The translations under genes and the position numbers were made by a program. From NCBI GenBank assembly GCA_030374805.1, contig JARGSG010000220.1, forward strand, positions 1 to 64,000: 64,000 bases of DNA. Direction: 5' to 3'. The notes below the pieces were generated by a model. That model was not told the origin of the DNA. It searched no databases and was given only the letters and a program-made list of their open reading frames with translations. Shown piece after piece: positions 11,112-22,602 of the stretch; within the stretch, counting starts at the first letter, position 1; each line of letters begins with the position of its first letter. The stretch comes from Gracilaria gracilis (lineage: Eukaryota; Rhodophyta; Florideophyceae; Gracilariales; Gracilariaceae).

Positions 11112-12014
11112 TTATTGCAACGATCGAAAACAATTTTTTCTCTCTGCTTTCCATCCCAGATCCTGCAATGATACGTTCCCTACAGCTCGTTTGGTGCGCT
11201 TACAAGCTACGGCATATACCCGTTCTAACATTTGGTGTAGGGGCTCAATGAGATCCGTGAAGTTCGGTATGCCGGTTCTGACCCACTGCCTGGCGCATAC
11301 GAACTGTTGCAGATGGGCTCCAGTGGTTGGAAGTTCCATGGAAAGGAGGTCGTCAAGCTGTCGAGGGTCATGGAGTACTCCATCTGCGGATACAATTCGT
11401 CCACTCCATTCAATGGTTTGAGCAAACAGCATACTGTTACCTGGATGTAGTCCGATGGAGTAACGTGCACAGGTTTCGAACAGCTTTCGAATACCTTTCA
11501 GTAGTTCCTCCATAGTTGGATTGTGAAGCAGTATGTCATCCAGCCAATAGAGAATCTGCTGGAGGAATTCCTTGGGAAACACGTCTGCTAGAATGGATTG
11601 CAGAAGTGTCGTGGCGTTTGTTGTCCCGTGCAAGAATCTGGTTGGTGTGTAGACGCCATCCGGCATGATGAATGACTGGAGTTCCTGCGAGGCCTTATCA
11701 AAAGGGAACTGCCAGTACCCATGAAAGAGGTCAAAGGTGGGGAAGAACTTGAATCCAGCCAGCTTGAGTAGTTCCTGTTCAATATTCGGCATCGGAAACT
11801 GATGCTGCACTCTATACTTATTGATGGGTCGCAAGTCTACAGTGAATCGGAAACGAGCTGGTCCAGGTGTGGGAACCAGAAATGGTGCTGATGCCCATGG
11901 AGACGATGGATTGGCGTACACCATACCAGCTCTGACAAGATTTCCAACGAACTTGTCAAGAAAATCCCGCTGGTCCTGCGAGTACTTAGGCAGACGGACG
12001 CGAACTTGCTTCAC
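11112..12014 (-). CDS. Element G: reverse transcriptase region
   Basis: This is an element fossil part. It reads RFTVDLRPINKYRVQHQFPM, FDLFHGYWQFPFD and ILYWLDDILLHNPTMEE, corresponding to gypsy RT blocks. The catalytic YxDD equivalent is YWLDD. It continues to LQQFVCARQWVRTGIPNF, which matches LEQFVCATNWMRNAIPAY in element F, showing the shared lineage. Confidence 0.8.
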   Translation of the reverse strand: MKQVRVRLPKYSQDQRDFLDKFVGNLVRAGMVYANPSSPWASAPFLVPTPGPARFRFTVDLRPINKYRVQHQFPMPNIEQELLKLAGFKFFPTFDLFHGYWQFPFDKASQELQSFIMPDGVYTPTRFLHGTTNATTLLQSILADVFPKEFLQQILYWLDDILLHNPTMEELLKGIRKLFETCARYSIGLHPGNSMLFAQTIEWSGRIVSADGVLHDPRQLDDLLSMELPTTGAHLQQFVCARQWVRTGIPNFTDLIEPLHQMLERVYAVACKRTKRAVGNVSLQDLGWKAERKNCFRSLQ

Positions 12015-12814
12015 ATCAGGTGTAACAGCTATCTTCAGTAGCTTGACTTGTGCTGGTGGTCCTGAGGACAGCGAGGTTCTGAAGATATTGATATGTTCAT
12101 GTGCCTTTTGCTCAGGAGGTTCACCTTGATGTTCCCCATTCCATTTCCAACGGCAACTTGCAACATGTCCTCTACTGCTTTGTGAATGCTCTCATGCTGC
12201 TCACTGCCAACTGGTTCAAGAAGAGCGGGATCCGGAAATGGGTCTTCAACTCGTCGTGGGGCATAGTAGTTCACCCTTGGACGGTCGGGCACAACTGAAG
12301 TTGACTAAGATGTTGTACTAGAGCAGTTGAGGCGTGCAATCATGAGACAGCTGCCGTACTCACCTGTCGAAGTGGATGTAGGGTTCCTAACTTCGGAGCA
12401 GTCCGCCCCATTCAATGCGAAGCGGTTCTTGTACAACAGGTTGTGATTGTCTACACGCAAATTTTGCAGTGAGGGTCTGCCGATGAGTAGATTCTCAGAA
12501 GCCCAATCATTATCAGCCAACAAAAAGGAGATCTTCATGCGTGCCAAGTTTCCAGATGCCAGATGTAGAATGGTGCGCGGCACTGTCCATGTGCGTGAAA
12601 AAGAGAAACTCTCTGCTTCGGCCTGGTTATCCTTCCTGAAAGCAACAGCCAACGTGACCTTCTTGATTGCGGAAATCTTCCCGATACCTTGCAAGGCAGC
12701 GGACTCTGCGAGTGTTGGAGACACAATGCTGTCGTCGCTGACATCATTACAGCGACCGGATGTCTCGACGGAGGTCATGCCATCGGAAACAGTAACAGAG
12801 CAGCTTGCCTCTGT

Positions 12815-13849
12815 TCAGTAATGAGGAGGTTTCATACTTCCGACGCTGCCTGGCTTCGCTTTGGTTTTGTGAGCCCTCATGTTTTTGGCAGGTCTATCCG
12901 CTGCCTTCTTGGCTGAAAGCTGGGCTTTCAGGGCTTTCTTCTTGACATCGGTGGCCTTCGCACAATCATCAATCCAATGCCGTTCACCCTCACGCTTGCA
13001 TGGTTCGTGCGGACAGAACGGTGGAAGCCGTTTGGATTTCTGACTTGTGCGTTTCTGCTCTGTAGAAGAGATTGGTGTTGCGGGTGTCTCGCTACTGGTG
13101 GAAACATTTCCAAATTTTCCTTTGCGTGGTTTTGAAACTCGCGTTCTAGAAGGCAAACCATTGTCTACTATCTGAAATGCTTCGGATACGGACATTTCGT
13201 GCTTCATAAATGCTTTAAAATCCTTCTTCAGAGGTGCGTACACCAGTTCCAGATCTGTTTCGAGACGTTTTTGCAACCTTCTTGGACGGATAGTAGCTAC
13301 AATGTGCTTAACTGCTAATTTCGGATGGTCATTCATGATCCAAATGAGTCCATTCCTACGCAACGTAGACAAATACGACGTAAAAAATCCCTTCATCCGC
13401 GAGCGGGAGGAGCTGTCAGACATGTCCATCAAAAGTTCAAGTTTGATTATGGTGTTGATGTCTGTCACTGTCATAGTGTCTTTCTCTTCCTCGGCTTCGG
13501 ATTCCAAATATTTCCCCAATTTGGCATCCGTAGGGTCTTCGGACTTCTTAACTGTAGGGATGTATTCCAAATCAATACAAGACTGAAGTCATTTAGAGTC
13601 TACACAGAAAGAAATGCTGACAGAACGGACAGGTTCGGTAGTAGTCGAGTCAATGACAGAAATCTGTAGCGCTCGTTCCGTGACCTTCTTGGAGTACTGG
13701 TCGTACTGACGTAGAAATACACGAATTGATCTCGGGTTGGTCTGGGATAGTCTTGGGTGGTCCACGAAAAAGACTAAGGACGATGGTTGCTGAAGAAGAT
13801 ATTCCGTTTCTTCTCCAGCTTGAGCGGTGGGCATTGAATTGGACGCCAT
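12815..13849 (-). CDS. Element G: gag region
   Basis: This is an element fossil part. It starts near 13849 (MASNSMPTAQAGEETEY), 52 bp inside the 5' LTR, followed by a helical capsid-like stretch and a basic, Ser/Lys-rich C-terminus with a CCHC-like zinc motif (CPHEPCKREGERHWIDDC). The same arrangement is seen in F (CLNERCDGVHRLKDC). Confidence 0.6.
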
Positions 13850-13901
13850 TGTGGTGATCGAACAAGCGAAATGCGATACAGCCAGTATCGGCAGTGATCA
13901 C

Positions 13902-14162
13902 TGTGCGCTTGTGTGGTTCCAATGCGCAAGAGGGGTGCTGAGTGTTGACGTTCGATGCCTCTGATTCTAATGAAGAGGCAGAGATGGGGGGGTTTGAGTA
14001 CACCACTGCTGATGTTTTCTCCTTCACAAAACTACTACACTACACTAGCTAGGAGATGATGCCACCCGAGCGTGGGTGCAGCAATCCTTGGTGGAGCTAT
14101 AGGTGCTGAAGTGGATGTTTATATTTACTACAGTGTCGAAGTGGATGCCTTTATCCACTACA
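13902..14162 (-). repeat. Element G 5' LTR
   Basis: 261 bp, starting TGTAGTGG on the minus strand and ending CGCACA. The bases just downstream (GTGATCACTGCC on minus) do not show a usual TGG primer-binding site, so the tRNA primer is not identified. It is bordered by GCACC at 14163-14167. Confidence 0.88.
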
Positions 14163-14481
14163 GCACCTTTCAAAATGCAGTGTAGAACAAGCAGCGATTA
14201 CGGATAAAATATTGATGACTCTCTTCCTTTATTTCGATGTATAGCGGAAAAAGTTTATGTTTAGGTAGTGCAGTTTATAGGATTCCACAGCAGTCAATGC
14301 CGCCCTACGCCTGCACTATAGCAGATGCGCTGGGTAGTCCACCCCACTGACATTAGACGACTGAGCAGACGTGCCCCATCCGCATCGTTTCCTCAGAATA
14401 TCAAAGAACAGAAACAACACTTGTTAGGAAGTTTCCGTTCCTCATTCACAGAACTTTTCTATATCAGGCAACCTTTGCACC

Positions 14482-14694
14482 ATGTTGAAAACCTTTCTTT
14501 TCTTCGCCTTTCCCTTTCTGTGCTTCTCGGCACTCGCTGACGACTCCAACCTAATTTGCCTTCCATACACTCGGACATTCTGGAGGAGTCCTTTTCTGTC
14601 GATTTCTCGATGGATACCGAAAGCCATGCAATTTCTCTTTGTCCCAGAAATCAACCGCTCACCTTTTACCTCGCTGTTTGGCCAAGATATGTGA
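14482..14694 (+). pseudogene. Possible small secreted protein or first exon
   Basis: A 70-codon ORF opens with a textbook signal-peptide-like stretch (MLKTFLFFAFPFLCFSALA, then DDSNLIC). After about residue 25 the neighbouring frame (14556-14759) reads more like an acidic, structured protein (ILEESFSVDFSMDTESHAIS), which suggests a frame change in a decayed gene or a wrong exon boundary. The region to 15300 holds more short open pieces with no domain I know. A longer ORF on the minus strand (14933-14442) is taken as a shadow. Confidence is low. Confidence 0.35.
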
Positions 14695-15480
14695 GGCTGA
14701 TGTCCATATCTTCTTCTGTATTCCTCTACTTTCTCGTGGTCCGCACTATTAGACAATAGAATTGCTATCCTAAGTGGCGTCCTTAGATACGAGTTGAGCA
14801 ACACTGTCATCTTTGGCGACGCCAGACTGCACCATGAGATGCGAGCAGCAAGTGCTTGAGTTTCAATCTGATTACACACGAACAGAGACTCGCCAATTAC
14901 CTTCATATTTGGGCGTTGACAATGAATCAACAATGAACTGTGGGCTTTCTACCACTGGCATGTCATAATTCGAAGTTGTGCAAGGAGTGCCACAAGAAGG
15001 TGCGTTATCGCCAGGATTGTGGTTGGTCTACATTGGGAGAATCCGAAAATTTTTATCGTTCCAGATTTCTATCGGTTGCACAAATGGAAGAGCGGCACGT
15101 ATGCGATCTTGTTGCTGCTCTCTGGAACTCTGAATAGGGTAAGCGAGACCTTATCCAGAGTTCTAGATGCGGGCAACAGGCAACTTTCACATACGGGGCA
15201 GGCATGTTTTCTCGTAAACAGAATTCGAGATATAGACCACCACGCACCAGAACTTCTTTCCACCCTGCTTGCCACACCAGACCAAAACGACTTCTCATGT
15301 CATCCACGTCCGTAGATTTGAAAACCGTTGTGATTCTTGTCAGCGCAGTTGCCGTTAATCTTCTGTAATATTTCCACCACAAATGAAAGCAGAAACTCCC
15401 TCGCAAGACCAAATTAAAGTACACAACTAACGCAAAGTTCTTAAGCACCGGAATTAGTCGCCCACGCACCTTCATAACTC
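14695..15480. other. Stretch without a supported gene
   Basis: It contains only short open pieces on both strands. A 191-codon minus ORF (15628-15053) overlaps the start of the transposase relic and has no recognisable domain. I see no repeat ends here. Confidence 0.3.
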
Positions 15481-15489
15481 CATGGCGAA

Positions 15490-16400
15490 AGCTCTTGCAC
15501 GACGGAACCCAAACAGAATTCATAGCTGCAACGGGCTTTCCTCGGTCAAATTTCTTCAATGATCTTCTGCCTTGGTTTGAAAACACCGGTAAAAAACAAC
15601 ACAGGTTCCAGGAGAGGCAGAAAAACATTATTATGCACAGCAGACCTTCTCGGAATGGCCTTGTGGTACATGAAAACGGCTGATGTAGAATACGCCTTGT
15701 GTTCTATATTTGGTGTAACATCCTCTTCACTTTCCGAATTGTTGAACTACGCACTCGACGTGCTGTCATATATGGTACTGTACGACAACCACCATGAATT
15801 TGAAATACGTTGGCGAACGGAACATGAAGTGGTGGAGTCTGTGGAGTTGTTGAGAAAACACAGAGTGCATGGGTATGCTCTTCGGTGCTTGTTTGGTGTA
15901 AGTGATGGAGCAAGACTTCCTTGTCCCGATTTCAAAGACTTTCACAGACAGAATGCCTTTTACAATGCTATGAATCAGCACGTAGAAGCCACGAATCTTC
16001 TCGTATGGAACGTCAAGGCGAAATCGTTCATTCTTGTGCCAACTAACCTGGGAGCTGGCATGACAGTAAGTTAGCATATCTGTCTGTTTTATACTGGCTT
16101 TCGTTGAAATTAGATGTGCACACACCGCCCGGATTTGCTATTCTTGGAGACAGCCCCTTCGTTAATGATACCAGATCAACATTTGGAAAATTCGTGCGGG
16201 CTAGAAAGAAAAACTAAGTGCGTTCGATGCCCATCTCAAACAGCTGCGCCGCAATAGAACTTGCGTTGCAAAGATTATATCCAAGTGAACGCCAGAGTGC
16301 AGAATGGTGTGTGTGAGGTTTAAAGGCCCCCTTCCGTGGTTTATCGAGAACTCTCCCCGCGAACCATTACAAGCGAGGGCGTCTTTTGAGCTTGGCATGC
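15490..16400 (+). pseudogene. PIF/Harbinger-type DDE transposase relic
   Basis: The segments match the DDE_Tnp_4 family: FIAATGFPRSNFFNDLLP (about 15520), LLGMALWYMKTADVEYAL and SIFGVTSSSLSELLNYAL (about 15650-15760), GVSDGARLPCPDF with the first catalytic Asp (about 15900), YNAMNQHVEATNLLVWN, and FAILGDSPF with the second catalytic Asp (about 16145). The third acidic residue is not certain. The N-terminal helix-turn-helix part lies in a different frame from the rest. Between the two Asp blocks a GTAAGT...TTAG stretch (16066-16113, 48 nt) looks like an intron, but splicing exactly there leaves LGDS out of frame by one base, so the copy is probably dead. No terminal inverted repeats were found. 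This is a plain DNA transposon. Confidence 0.72.
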
Positions 16401-17224
16401 CACCTTGATAATTACCGCGTTCGTTCAGTTGGTCGAAATCAGATCCAAAGTGTGTACAGCTGGCAGCAACTGGATTGTATACGACAGAAGTTTCGCACAG
16501 TATTCAAGTGATACGATGTGCTTCCATGTTCGTAGGAATCTCCGGCTGGACACAGACTTGCATCATGACACTGCGGTCTCGACGCGTGTACGCATCGACA
16601 GCAGACAAAGCAACGGCATCACGCCCAGCGACCAAAGCCTGCGTGCAACGTCGTGCACACTTTGTATTGTATATCTAGGTAAAACCACGACATGGTTAAC
16701 GTCATAGCATATTGTTTACTCTACACTACATCCTGAAATATATGCTCAAACGCGATTTTCCCGCAGCTCCCTGTATGCAGTGTTCCTCTTTGGAGCAATT
16801 GACGTTTTGGAGCATTTGAGGTTTTACGGTTTCTTTTTGTTTAGAGGTTCTCGCATAAATTGTCACAAAAACATAGGCAATTTCTATAATTCTTACTTAC
16901 TCATAGAATAAGTACTCTGATTTTGTATTGTTGATCCATCTCCTTGGCGCATAAAAATAGTTTTGTTTTTGTCGTGTACAAAGTAAATATTTAGCTTTCA
17001 AATTGCAATGATACCGTTAATGTATTTCATATATCAGAAGAATGATCTCTAATGTTTGTCTTCTGTTGAATTGCGTGAAGTTCATATGCATCTACACTGT
17101 TAAAGCTTTAGTCTTCCATATGGTTTAAACTGGTAATGTAAATTCTTGTTGTACTTCTATAACGCTTTGTTAAAACTGTGGAATTTCTATATGAAATCGG
17201 TTAACGTTGATACAGTAGTTACAG
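16401..17224. other. AT-rich stretch without a gene
   Basis: Only short ORFs are present to about 16700. The rest is AT-rich, with no domain, tRNA or clear repeat end that I can see, up to the LTR of element D. Confidence 0.4.
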
Positions 17225-17489
17225 TTTTGGCTTGAACGTCCGACATCGAGTGGAAGTTCATACGTACGCAGTATGGAGAGAATGGTTCACAAACAACAAC
17301 GTTGGCACAGAGGTCTACACGGAGCTCTGTCGTGGGAGCTCCTGGGATAATCCATGAGCCTTTATATACGGATACTAAGCGACCTTTGGGATATCGGTGA
17401 CGTATAACTAAGCTATTAGATTAATAGAGAGTTTTACGTTAGAGTAGAGACTTAGTACGTGTTCCGTACGTATCTACCAGAATCTAACA
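17225..17489 (-). repeat. Element D 3' LTR
   Basis: The LTR starts TGTTAGATTC on minus right after a G-run purine tract (ACGGGGGGTG, 17499-17490). The outer end is uncertain by about 10 bp. Confidence 0.8.
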
Positions 17490-17719
17490 CACCCCCCGTC
17501 GCGTTAGTATCCCAAAACATCGAATATGTCTTCATTACTGCCAAGAGTCATGATCATGACCCGTACCCTGGGGTATGTCAATGATCCATACGACTATATC
17601 GGACATATCATTCATCCGGGAGGAATGGTTAACGCTGTGCCTCGTAAGTGCGTCTGTCATATTGATTCAGCCCGGAATCCACGTTATCTGGTCAAGTTCC
17701 CCAGATTCAAAAGCATCCC

Positions 17720-18845
17720 TTATCGTTCCTTAGTCGGAACTCTCGGCTTTTGTAGGGTGGTGATGGTATCGAATAATGATTTCGAGTCGACAAGGATCTG
17801 GTGGCCTATGCCGATGTGTGGAAATATGGTACAGATAGCTTCCTTCATATCGTATCCTCTGTCCTCCGCCTCCGAGCAGGCGAGAATTTCCGCACCAAAT
17901 GATGAATACGTTACCCGCCTCTGCTTGGTATTGGACCAGTAAATGGGGTGAAATATTGCTTCTTCGTTCAACCCGGCGACAAACATCAGCCCGGTTATGA
18001 TTCCTGTCTGACCGTAAGTGTTATCGTTGTTCGCATGCGATGCATCCGACAAGCTCATTATTCGTTCGAAGGTAACGCCCATAGGCCTGATATATTTGTT
18101 CTTTGGACTGAGCTAACATATCTCTTGCGTCATTGCGTTCGCATTTACGAGATGTTTGACTCTGAGGTTTCCGAGCCCCTGCTGCATGCGGGACGTAACG
18201 TATAAAGCCTATGAGAGCACCGCGCATCCCAGATACATTGGAGTACCTGCAAGAGATCGCTATGCCTTCTTCTCCTGGTCAGTAGCTCGTTCTTCTCTTT
18301 CCCTTCGCCGCTAACGCGAGATCTCCATGGGCTACAGGCGCTACATGTACGCCGTCATAGAGAATGTGACGTTCCTCTCCTCCTCCTCGATGATTTCACA
18401 ACCGGCGAAGGATAGTTTGTTTTCAGAGAGAACTTTTCCGACTTCAAATTCGTCCTGGAGTTGACGCATAAACTCAAAGATGCTTTGCTATGTTCCGGCG
18501 ACTAATAGGTCGTCAACAATTCTGGCTATCACCAGTAAAATGCTGTCGTCCTGTTTGCGTTTCACGAAGAGTTGATTTACTCCATATACTCTGGATAGCC
18601 CTTGCTTCTTGAGTATTTACGATGCGATGCGTTTGGCCCACTGCCGACCTGCTTCGACGATTCTGTAGGGTAACTTCGTAAAGTTTCCACAGTACGCCAT
18701 GCTTCGTCTTGAACTCGCGTGCAGGCCCGACAAATATCTCTCTCGTGATAGGTCCGCTCTGAAAGACAGCTTTCTTGATATCTGCGACACCGAAGTTGAA
18801 TCCGAGACATAGGGCAACGCTGATTAACAACCTCATGATAATCAT
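17720..18845 (-). CDS. Element D: reverse transcriptase and RNase H remnants
   Basis: This is an element fossil part. RT block LLISVALCLGFNFGVADIKK with FQSGPITREIFVGPAREF corresponds to the DVKxAFLxx region of copia RT. The RNase H part at 18082-17720 has LSDASHANNDNTYGQTG and SSFGAEILACSEAEDR. Confidence 0.65.
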
Positions 18846-18919
18846 ATCGGCGTTCGAAAAGTCCTTCCTGATGTCGTCCTTGAAGTCGTCTCGGTTCCCG
18901 TGGGTGACGAGACGGGCTT

Positions 18920-20716
18920 TTAGTTCCCGATGACCATTTTCTTTACTTTATATACGGTATGCGAAGATATGACGTTCGCATCACGTGGTACATCTTTTTC
19001 GTCGATCTCATCATGAACCTTGATCCAATTATTGTCATGTTCCTTATCCCCCGCCTTCTGAGGGATCCATAGTGGGACGAATTGCACTTCCCATGCTGAC
19101 ACTTGGCGAGAGCCCAATACCTCTTGCATGTTCTTGAGGACCTCTTGCTTTTCAGACTTCAAGTTGTGTCGCTCGGTCATCTCTGGATCTTTGATCAGCT
19201 TGTCCGTATAGCTCCCCATGTCTCTATACGTGCGCTCCCTCTCTGTCATGACTGACGTCATGAGGGAAGCTGTGCCCTGCATGATCTGCTCTCCCTCGCT
19301 CTCCGAATCTGGAGTCGGGGTGAGGTCGATATAATCTTCCATGGAGCCTTCGTAAAGCTCTCGTGCCAGTTCGGAGTTGGGGCGTAGACAGATATCTTCG
19401 TACGAGATCCTGAATATCGGACCTTTAGGCGTTCTTCTCACTTCCACGATAGGCCTGTGTGCCTTTACTACAACTTTACTGCGCCACTCGTCCGGGACGT
19501 TGTTCGTGGTTGTCTGGAAGTAGAATAGGACTTCATCACTGGGTTTTATACAAGACTCGGAGAGGTTCAAGTGGTCACGACCCTTCATCGCTCTCTGTAA
19601 CGCTCTTGTAGACGACTGTTCCGTATAGGCGTTCAGCAGTTCTTCAGTCACGAGGCACCTCGGTGCTCCTAGAATAGAAGGGGCGTACCCCTTGGCTAGC
19701 TCCAAGGAGCTCAAGACCTTTGTGCTGCTGAAAAAATTTGATAGGAACATAGCCCGAGAGAGTATGGTTTTATCCGTACCGATTGTCTTCTCCTTTTCCA
19801 GCCTTTCGAGGATACGCTTTATCACTCCGTTCTTCCTTTCCACGATGCCCGTCTTATTTTGACGTCTAACACGTCGGCTTTTAAATATGATTTCGCGACC
19901 TGACAAAAATCTCCTCACTTCACAACAATTGTATTCGTCGTCTGCCAACATTGCGTTAGGGGTTCCGTTTCGGTTGAGTTATTCTGTTTTCAGTATGGAG
20001 ATGGCAGTACGAGCTTCTCGATTGTCTGCAATGACTGTCTCCGAGTAACCCGTCCCACAATCCACGATAGATAAGACTAGGTACTTTGTACCTCGAATAG
20101 TACATAACACACGATCAACCTTAAACGCCTGGTTAACTTGGGTTATATAGATCTTCTTTGAAGGCAGTTTTATACCGGATTCTGCACATATAAGGCAATT
20201 ATCTGATATGTAACGTGCTTCTCGCCTCACTATCTCGGGATCCTTACCAGCTCGCTCACATATCGCGACGATCTCCTCGAGATGAGCATGAGTAAGCCGG
20301 TGTAATCTCTTGACAAGCGTACTTAGCCTCGTCTTATCTGTGGTAATCGAAAGGAGATTACCCACATTTGGTGTGATAAAGACGTCAGCTCTCGGGTCAT
20401 ATATCGTGTTGGGCGCGATATATGGTTCGAGCTTGCGTGGTTCTTTATCCATTGGCCTGTTGATCATCATCGTTGCAGGTTCTTTAGAGAAATCTGCCAC
20501 ACTAAATCGTTTCACGTCTAACCCAATGGTTAACGGAGATCCATCATCAAAAAGATCGAAGGTTAGATCAATTAGTTGATTATTCATGTCTTGAATGGGT
20601 AGTGTACATGAGGAACTGATCTTCTTGGAATGAACGCAGTTGTGTCCCCATCCACGACGATAAATGGATCTTGGTTCATATGTTTCGAACTTGACGTTCA
20701 ATGATTCACAGAGCAA
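18920..20716 (-). CDS. Element D: protease-end, integrase and linker regions
   Basis: This is an element fossil part. The HHCC finger (HRLTHAHLEEIVAICERAG, CLICAESG) is followed by the integrase core start (YLVLSIVDCGTGYSETVIAD). Then come the core end (NKTGIVERKNGVIKRILERL) with downstream copia integrase tail features, and an acidic linker into reverse transcriptase (SSHTVYKVKKMVIGN). It is broken. Confidence 0.75.
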
Positions 20717-21928
20717 TAAAGCCGCATTAATTCCCCCCGAAGATATTGGGCTACCTTCGTCGAGTATGGGATTCGGGTCGGTATAGGGCTTCCCGGAATC
20801 CCTTATTGAAAATACTGCTTCTTCTTATCTCTTGGAGAATTGTCATTCTGTGTCTTATCCCCACGATTACGCCTGAAATGCAAACCCCTATCATATTTCT
20901 CGTCTGTTACGTCCATGCGTTTCTTGATCTGATCTCCTGTCGGCTGACCTTCGCTTGATTCCTGCGAATCCTTACTGGCGTCGTTCGTGATCTTATCCCC
21001 TTCGTAGTCTCGCTTGCACTTCCGGATCTTCTTGAAACTTCTGTTAGAGTTCAAGTAGGATTTAAAGGAATCCTCGGGCTTGAATTCGTCCTTCTGTATT
21101 TTGTTAAGGTCTCTTACTTCCAAGCCTGCCCCCTCTAATGCACAGATTGCATCTTGTAGACGGATCCACGAGTAAATTACTTCGCAATTGTAGAGTTTCT
21201 CATGCTGCATGATGGCGGCTTCAATAGCGGTGATCGACTCAGTACACGTCGCCTTGTCCAATTACTTCACAGAGCCTTCCTTAGCTGAATATATCAAGTC
21301 CTTAATTTGATCCATTCTAGTCCTTGAGAGTGAGATGATTGACTAGTCTTGAGAGCTTCTGTTTTTAACTGAAACCACAAGGTTAGTGATGATGTTCGTG
21401 AAGGTTTGCTAGGACAAAGCGGCTTTGAGAATCAAAATTATCGCAAAAATCTGGCTGTCGCTCGAATGATGCTCGACTTTCGTGGGGTTGAGATAAGAGA
21501 GAGCCGGGCCCGAGAATCGTTCGATATAAGTGGAGATTGATTCTCCAGCATTACGTTTCTAGCAAGATACTTCTTTGTACAAACGTACGATCCTCCTCCA
21601 CCTATCCACGGTAGAATCTCGTCCCAAGAGATTGATAATCTTTTTTATGACCTCAGCCTGCTTGATCGTGGTATTTTCGAGAGTGTAGTCAATACTAATT
21701 CTCTTGTTCGGATGGCCTTCTTCACGAGTTTCTTCTTAGAGAATTCTAAGGATCGATATAATCGCATTGCCAAGGTGGCCGCTGCTCCTTTGGGTCAGGA
21801 GTCTCCGCCATTGGCGCAGGCTTGAAGAATCTCGGCCCATTCATGTACAACATCGCGCCATAGCCATTTATCCGTATCTGGTCGTAGACGCGGAGGCAGC
21901 AGGATGTTGCTTGAAGAGAGATCCTCTC

Positions 21929-21940
21929 CTGGGCCCATAA
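21929..21940 (-). promoter_or_regulatory. Element D primer-binding site overlapping gag start
   Basis: The minus strand reads TTATGGGCCCAG. This is complementary to the anticodon stem-loop of eukaryotic initiator-Met tRNA (CUGGGCCCAUAA), the half-tRNA primer known from Drosophila copia. The ATG inside it (21938-21936) is the first codon of the gag ORF. Confidence 0.65.
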
Positions 21941-22208
21941 CTTTGGATTGAACGTCCGACATCGATTGGAAGTTCATACATACGCAGTATGGAGAGAATG
22001 GTCCACAGACAACAACGTTGGCACAGGGGTCTACTCAAAGCTCTCTCGTGGGAGCTCCGGGGATAATCGATGTGCTTTTATATATGGATACTAAGCGACC
22101 TTTGGGATATCGGTGACGTATAACTGAGTTATTAGATTAATAGAGAGTTGTACGTCAGAGTAGAGACTTGGTACGTGTTCCGTACGTATATACCAGATTC
22201 TAATAACA
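21941..22208 (-). repeat. Element D 5' LTR
   Basis: Partner of 17225-17489, about 91 percent identical by hand count. On the minus strand it ends directly before the half-tRNA primer site at 21940-21929. Confidence 0.8.
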
Positions 22209-22347
22209 GTACCTTTTATTATGCGTAAATATATCTTTATATTCTTCAGATTGGATTCTGATCTATATATTAATAAAATTTCCTTGTTCTTACCGTCAAA
22301 ATCATTAATGGCTCATTTGTCGGTTTTTTGAAAGAAAAAGCTACGTT

Positions 22348-22602
22348 CTACTTTCTAACCTGCTCAATTACGGGGTTCAAATGCTCGTATTTAGCATTTT
22401 CCCGCATCTCCTTGGGAAGCACAGCGAGGGAGAGAAAAAGCGTTCCGTCATTTGTTTTCCCCAAGTTTTTCAAGAACCGGCAGCTGTCATCTACCTCATC
22501 AGAGGACAAGAAGCTCTTAGCGAGCTCGTTATCGAGCAGCGCAAGGTACGAAAGCACCTGACATAAGTTGCGCGCATGATGCGAGCACTTCAAATGCAGC
22601 AC
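22348..22602 (-). CDS. Hypothetical 84-residue protein or exon
   Basis: An 84-codon ORF with a helix-rich, charged composition (LSYLALLDNELAKSFLSSDE, RFLKNLGKTNDGTLFLSLAV). It has no signal peptide and no family I recognise. It could be one exon of a larger gene, since no start context decides the ATG. The flanking DNA is more AT-rich than the ORF, which mildly favours coding. Low confidence. Confidence 0.35.
   Translation of the reverse strand: MLHLKCSHHARNLCQVLSYLALLDNELAKSFLSSDEVDDSCRFLKNLGKTNDGTLFLSLAVLPKEMRENAKYEHLNPVIEQVRK

Larger units (their letters stand above)
8880..14162 (-). mobile_element. Ty3/gypsy LTR element G, full length
   Basis: Two 261-bp LTRs (8880-9140 and 13902-14162) are flanked by the 5-bp target duplication GCACC (8875-8879 and 14163-14167), so both ends are secure. 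Parts on the minus strand are gag (about 13850-12815), zinc-finger-like CPHEPCKREGERHWIDDC (about 13010-12960), protease region (about 12780-12310), reverse transcriptase (about 12010-11150), RNase H (about 11030-10600), integrase (about 10430-9640) and a chromodomain-like tail (about 9350-9150). The LTRs differ at about 11 percent of sites by hand count, so it is fairly old. It is broken, with about eight breaks. It is related to element F in gag, integrase and tail. Confidence 0.88.
17225..22208 (-). mobile_element. Ty1/copia LTR element D
   Basis: Direct LTRs lie at about 17225-17489 and 21941-22208. Minus-strand parts are gag (begins MGPGEDLSSSN at 21938, continuing to about 20800), protease plus integrase head (20716-19979; HRLTHAHL and CLICAESG form the HHCC finger), integrase core and linker (19951-18920), reverse transcriptase (about 18920-18510) and RNase H (18082-17720; YWSNTKQRRVTYSSFGAEIL). 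Order PR-IN-RT-RH is copia. The YEDICLRPNSELA block matches YEDLRIQPNSRLL of element C, so C and D are one lineage. LTRs differ by about 9 percent. It is broken, with about six breaks. Target duplication is not clear. Confidence 0.85.

Noticed and set aside
14442-14933. 163-codon minus ORF
   Set aside because: Opposite a stretch with a clear signal peptide on +. Composition is basic and patternless.
15053-15628. 191-codon minus ORF
   Set aside because: Overlaps the Harbinger N-terminal part on +, has no domain and no supporting context.
21929-21940. tRNA-Met gene at the primer sites of C and D
   Set aside because: Only the anticodon-arm complement is present. No cloverleaf, acceptor stem or Pol III boxes were seen.
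17220-22213. Target-site duplication for element D
   Set aside because: Outer flanks (TACAG and GTACC, or shifted TTACAG and TAACAG) do not match perfectly, and the LTR ends are uncertain by several bases.
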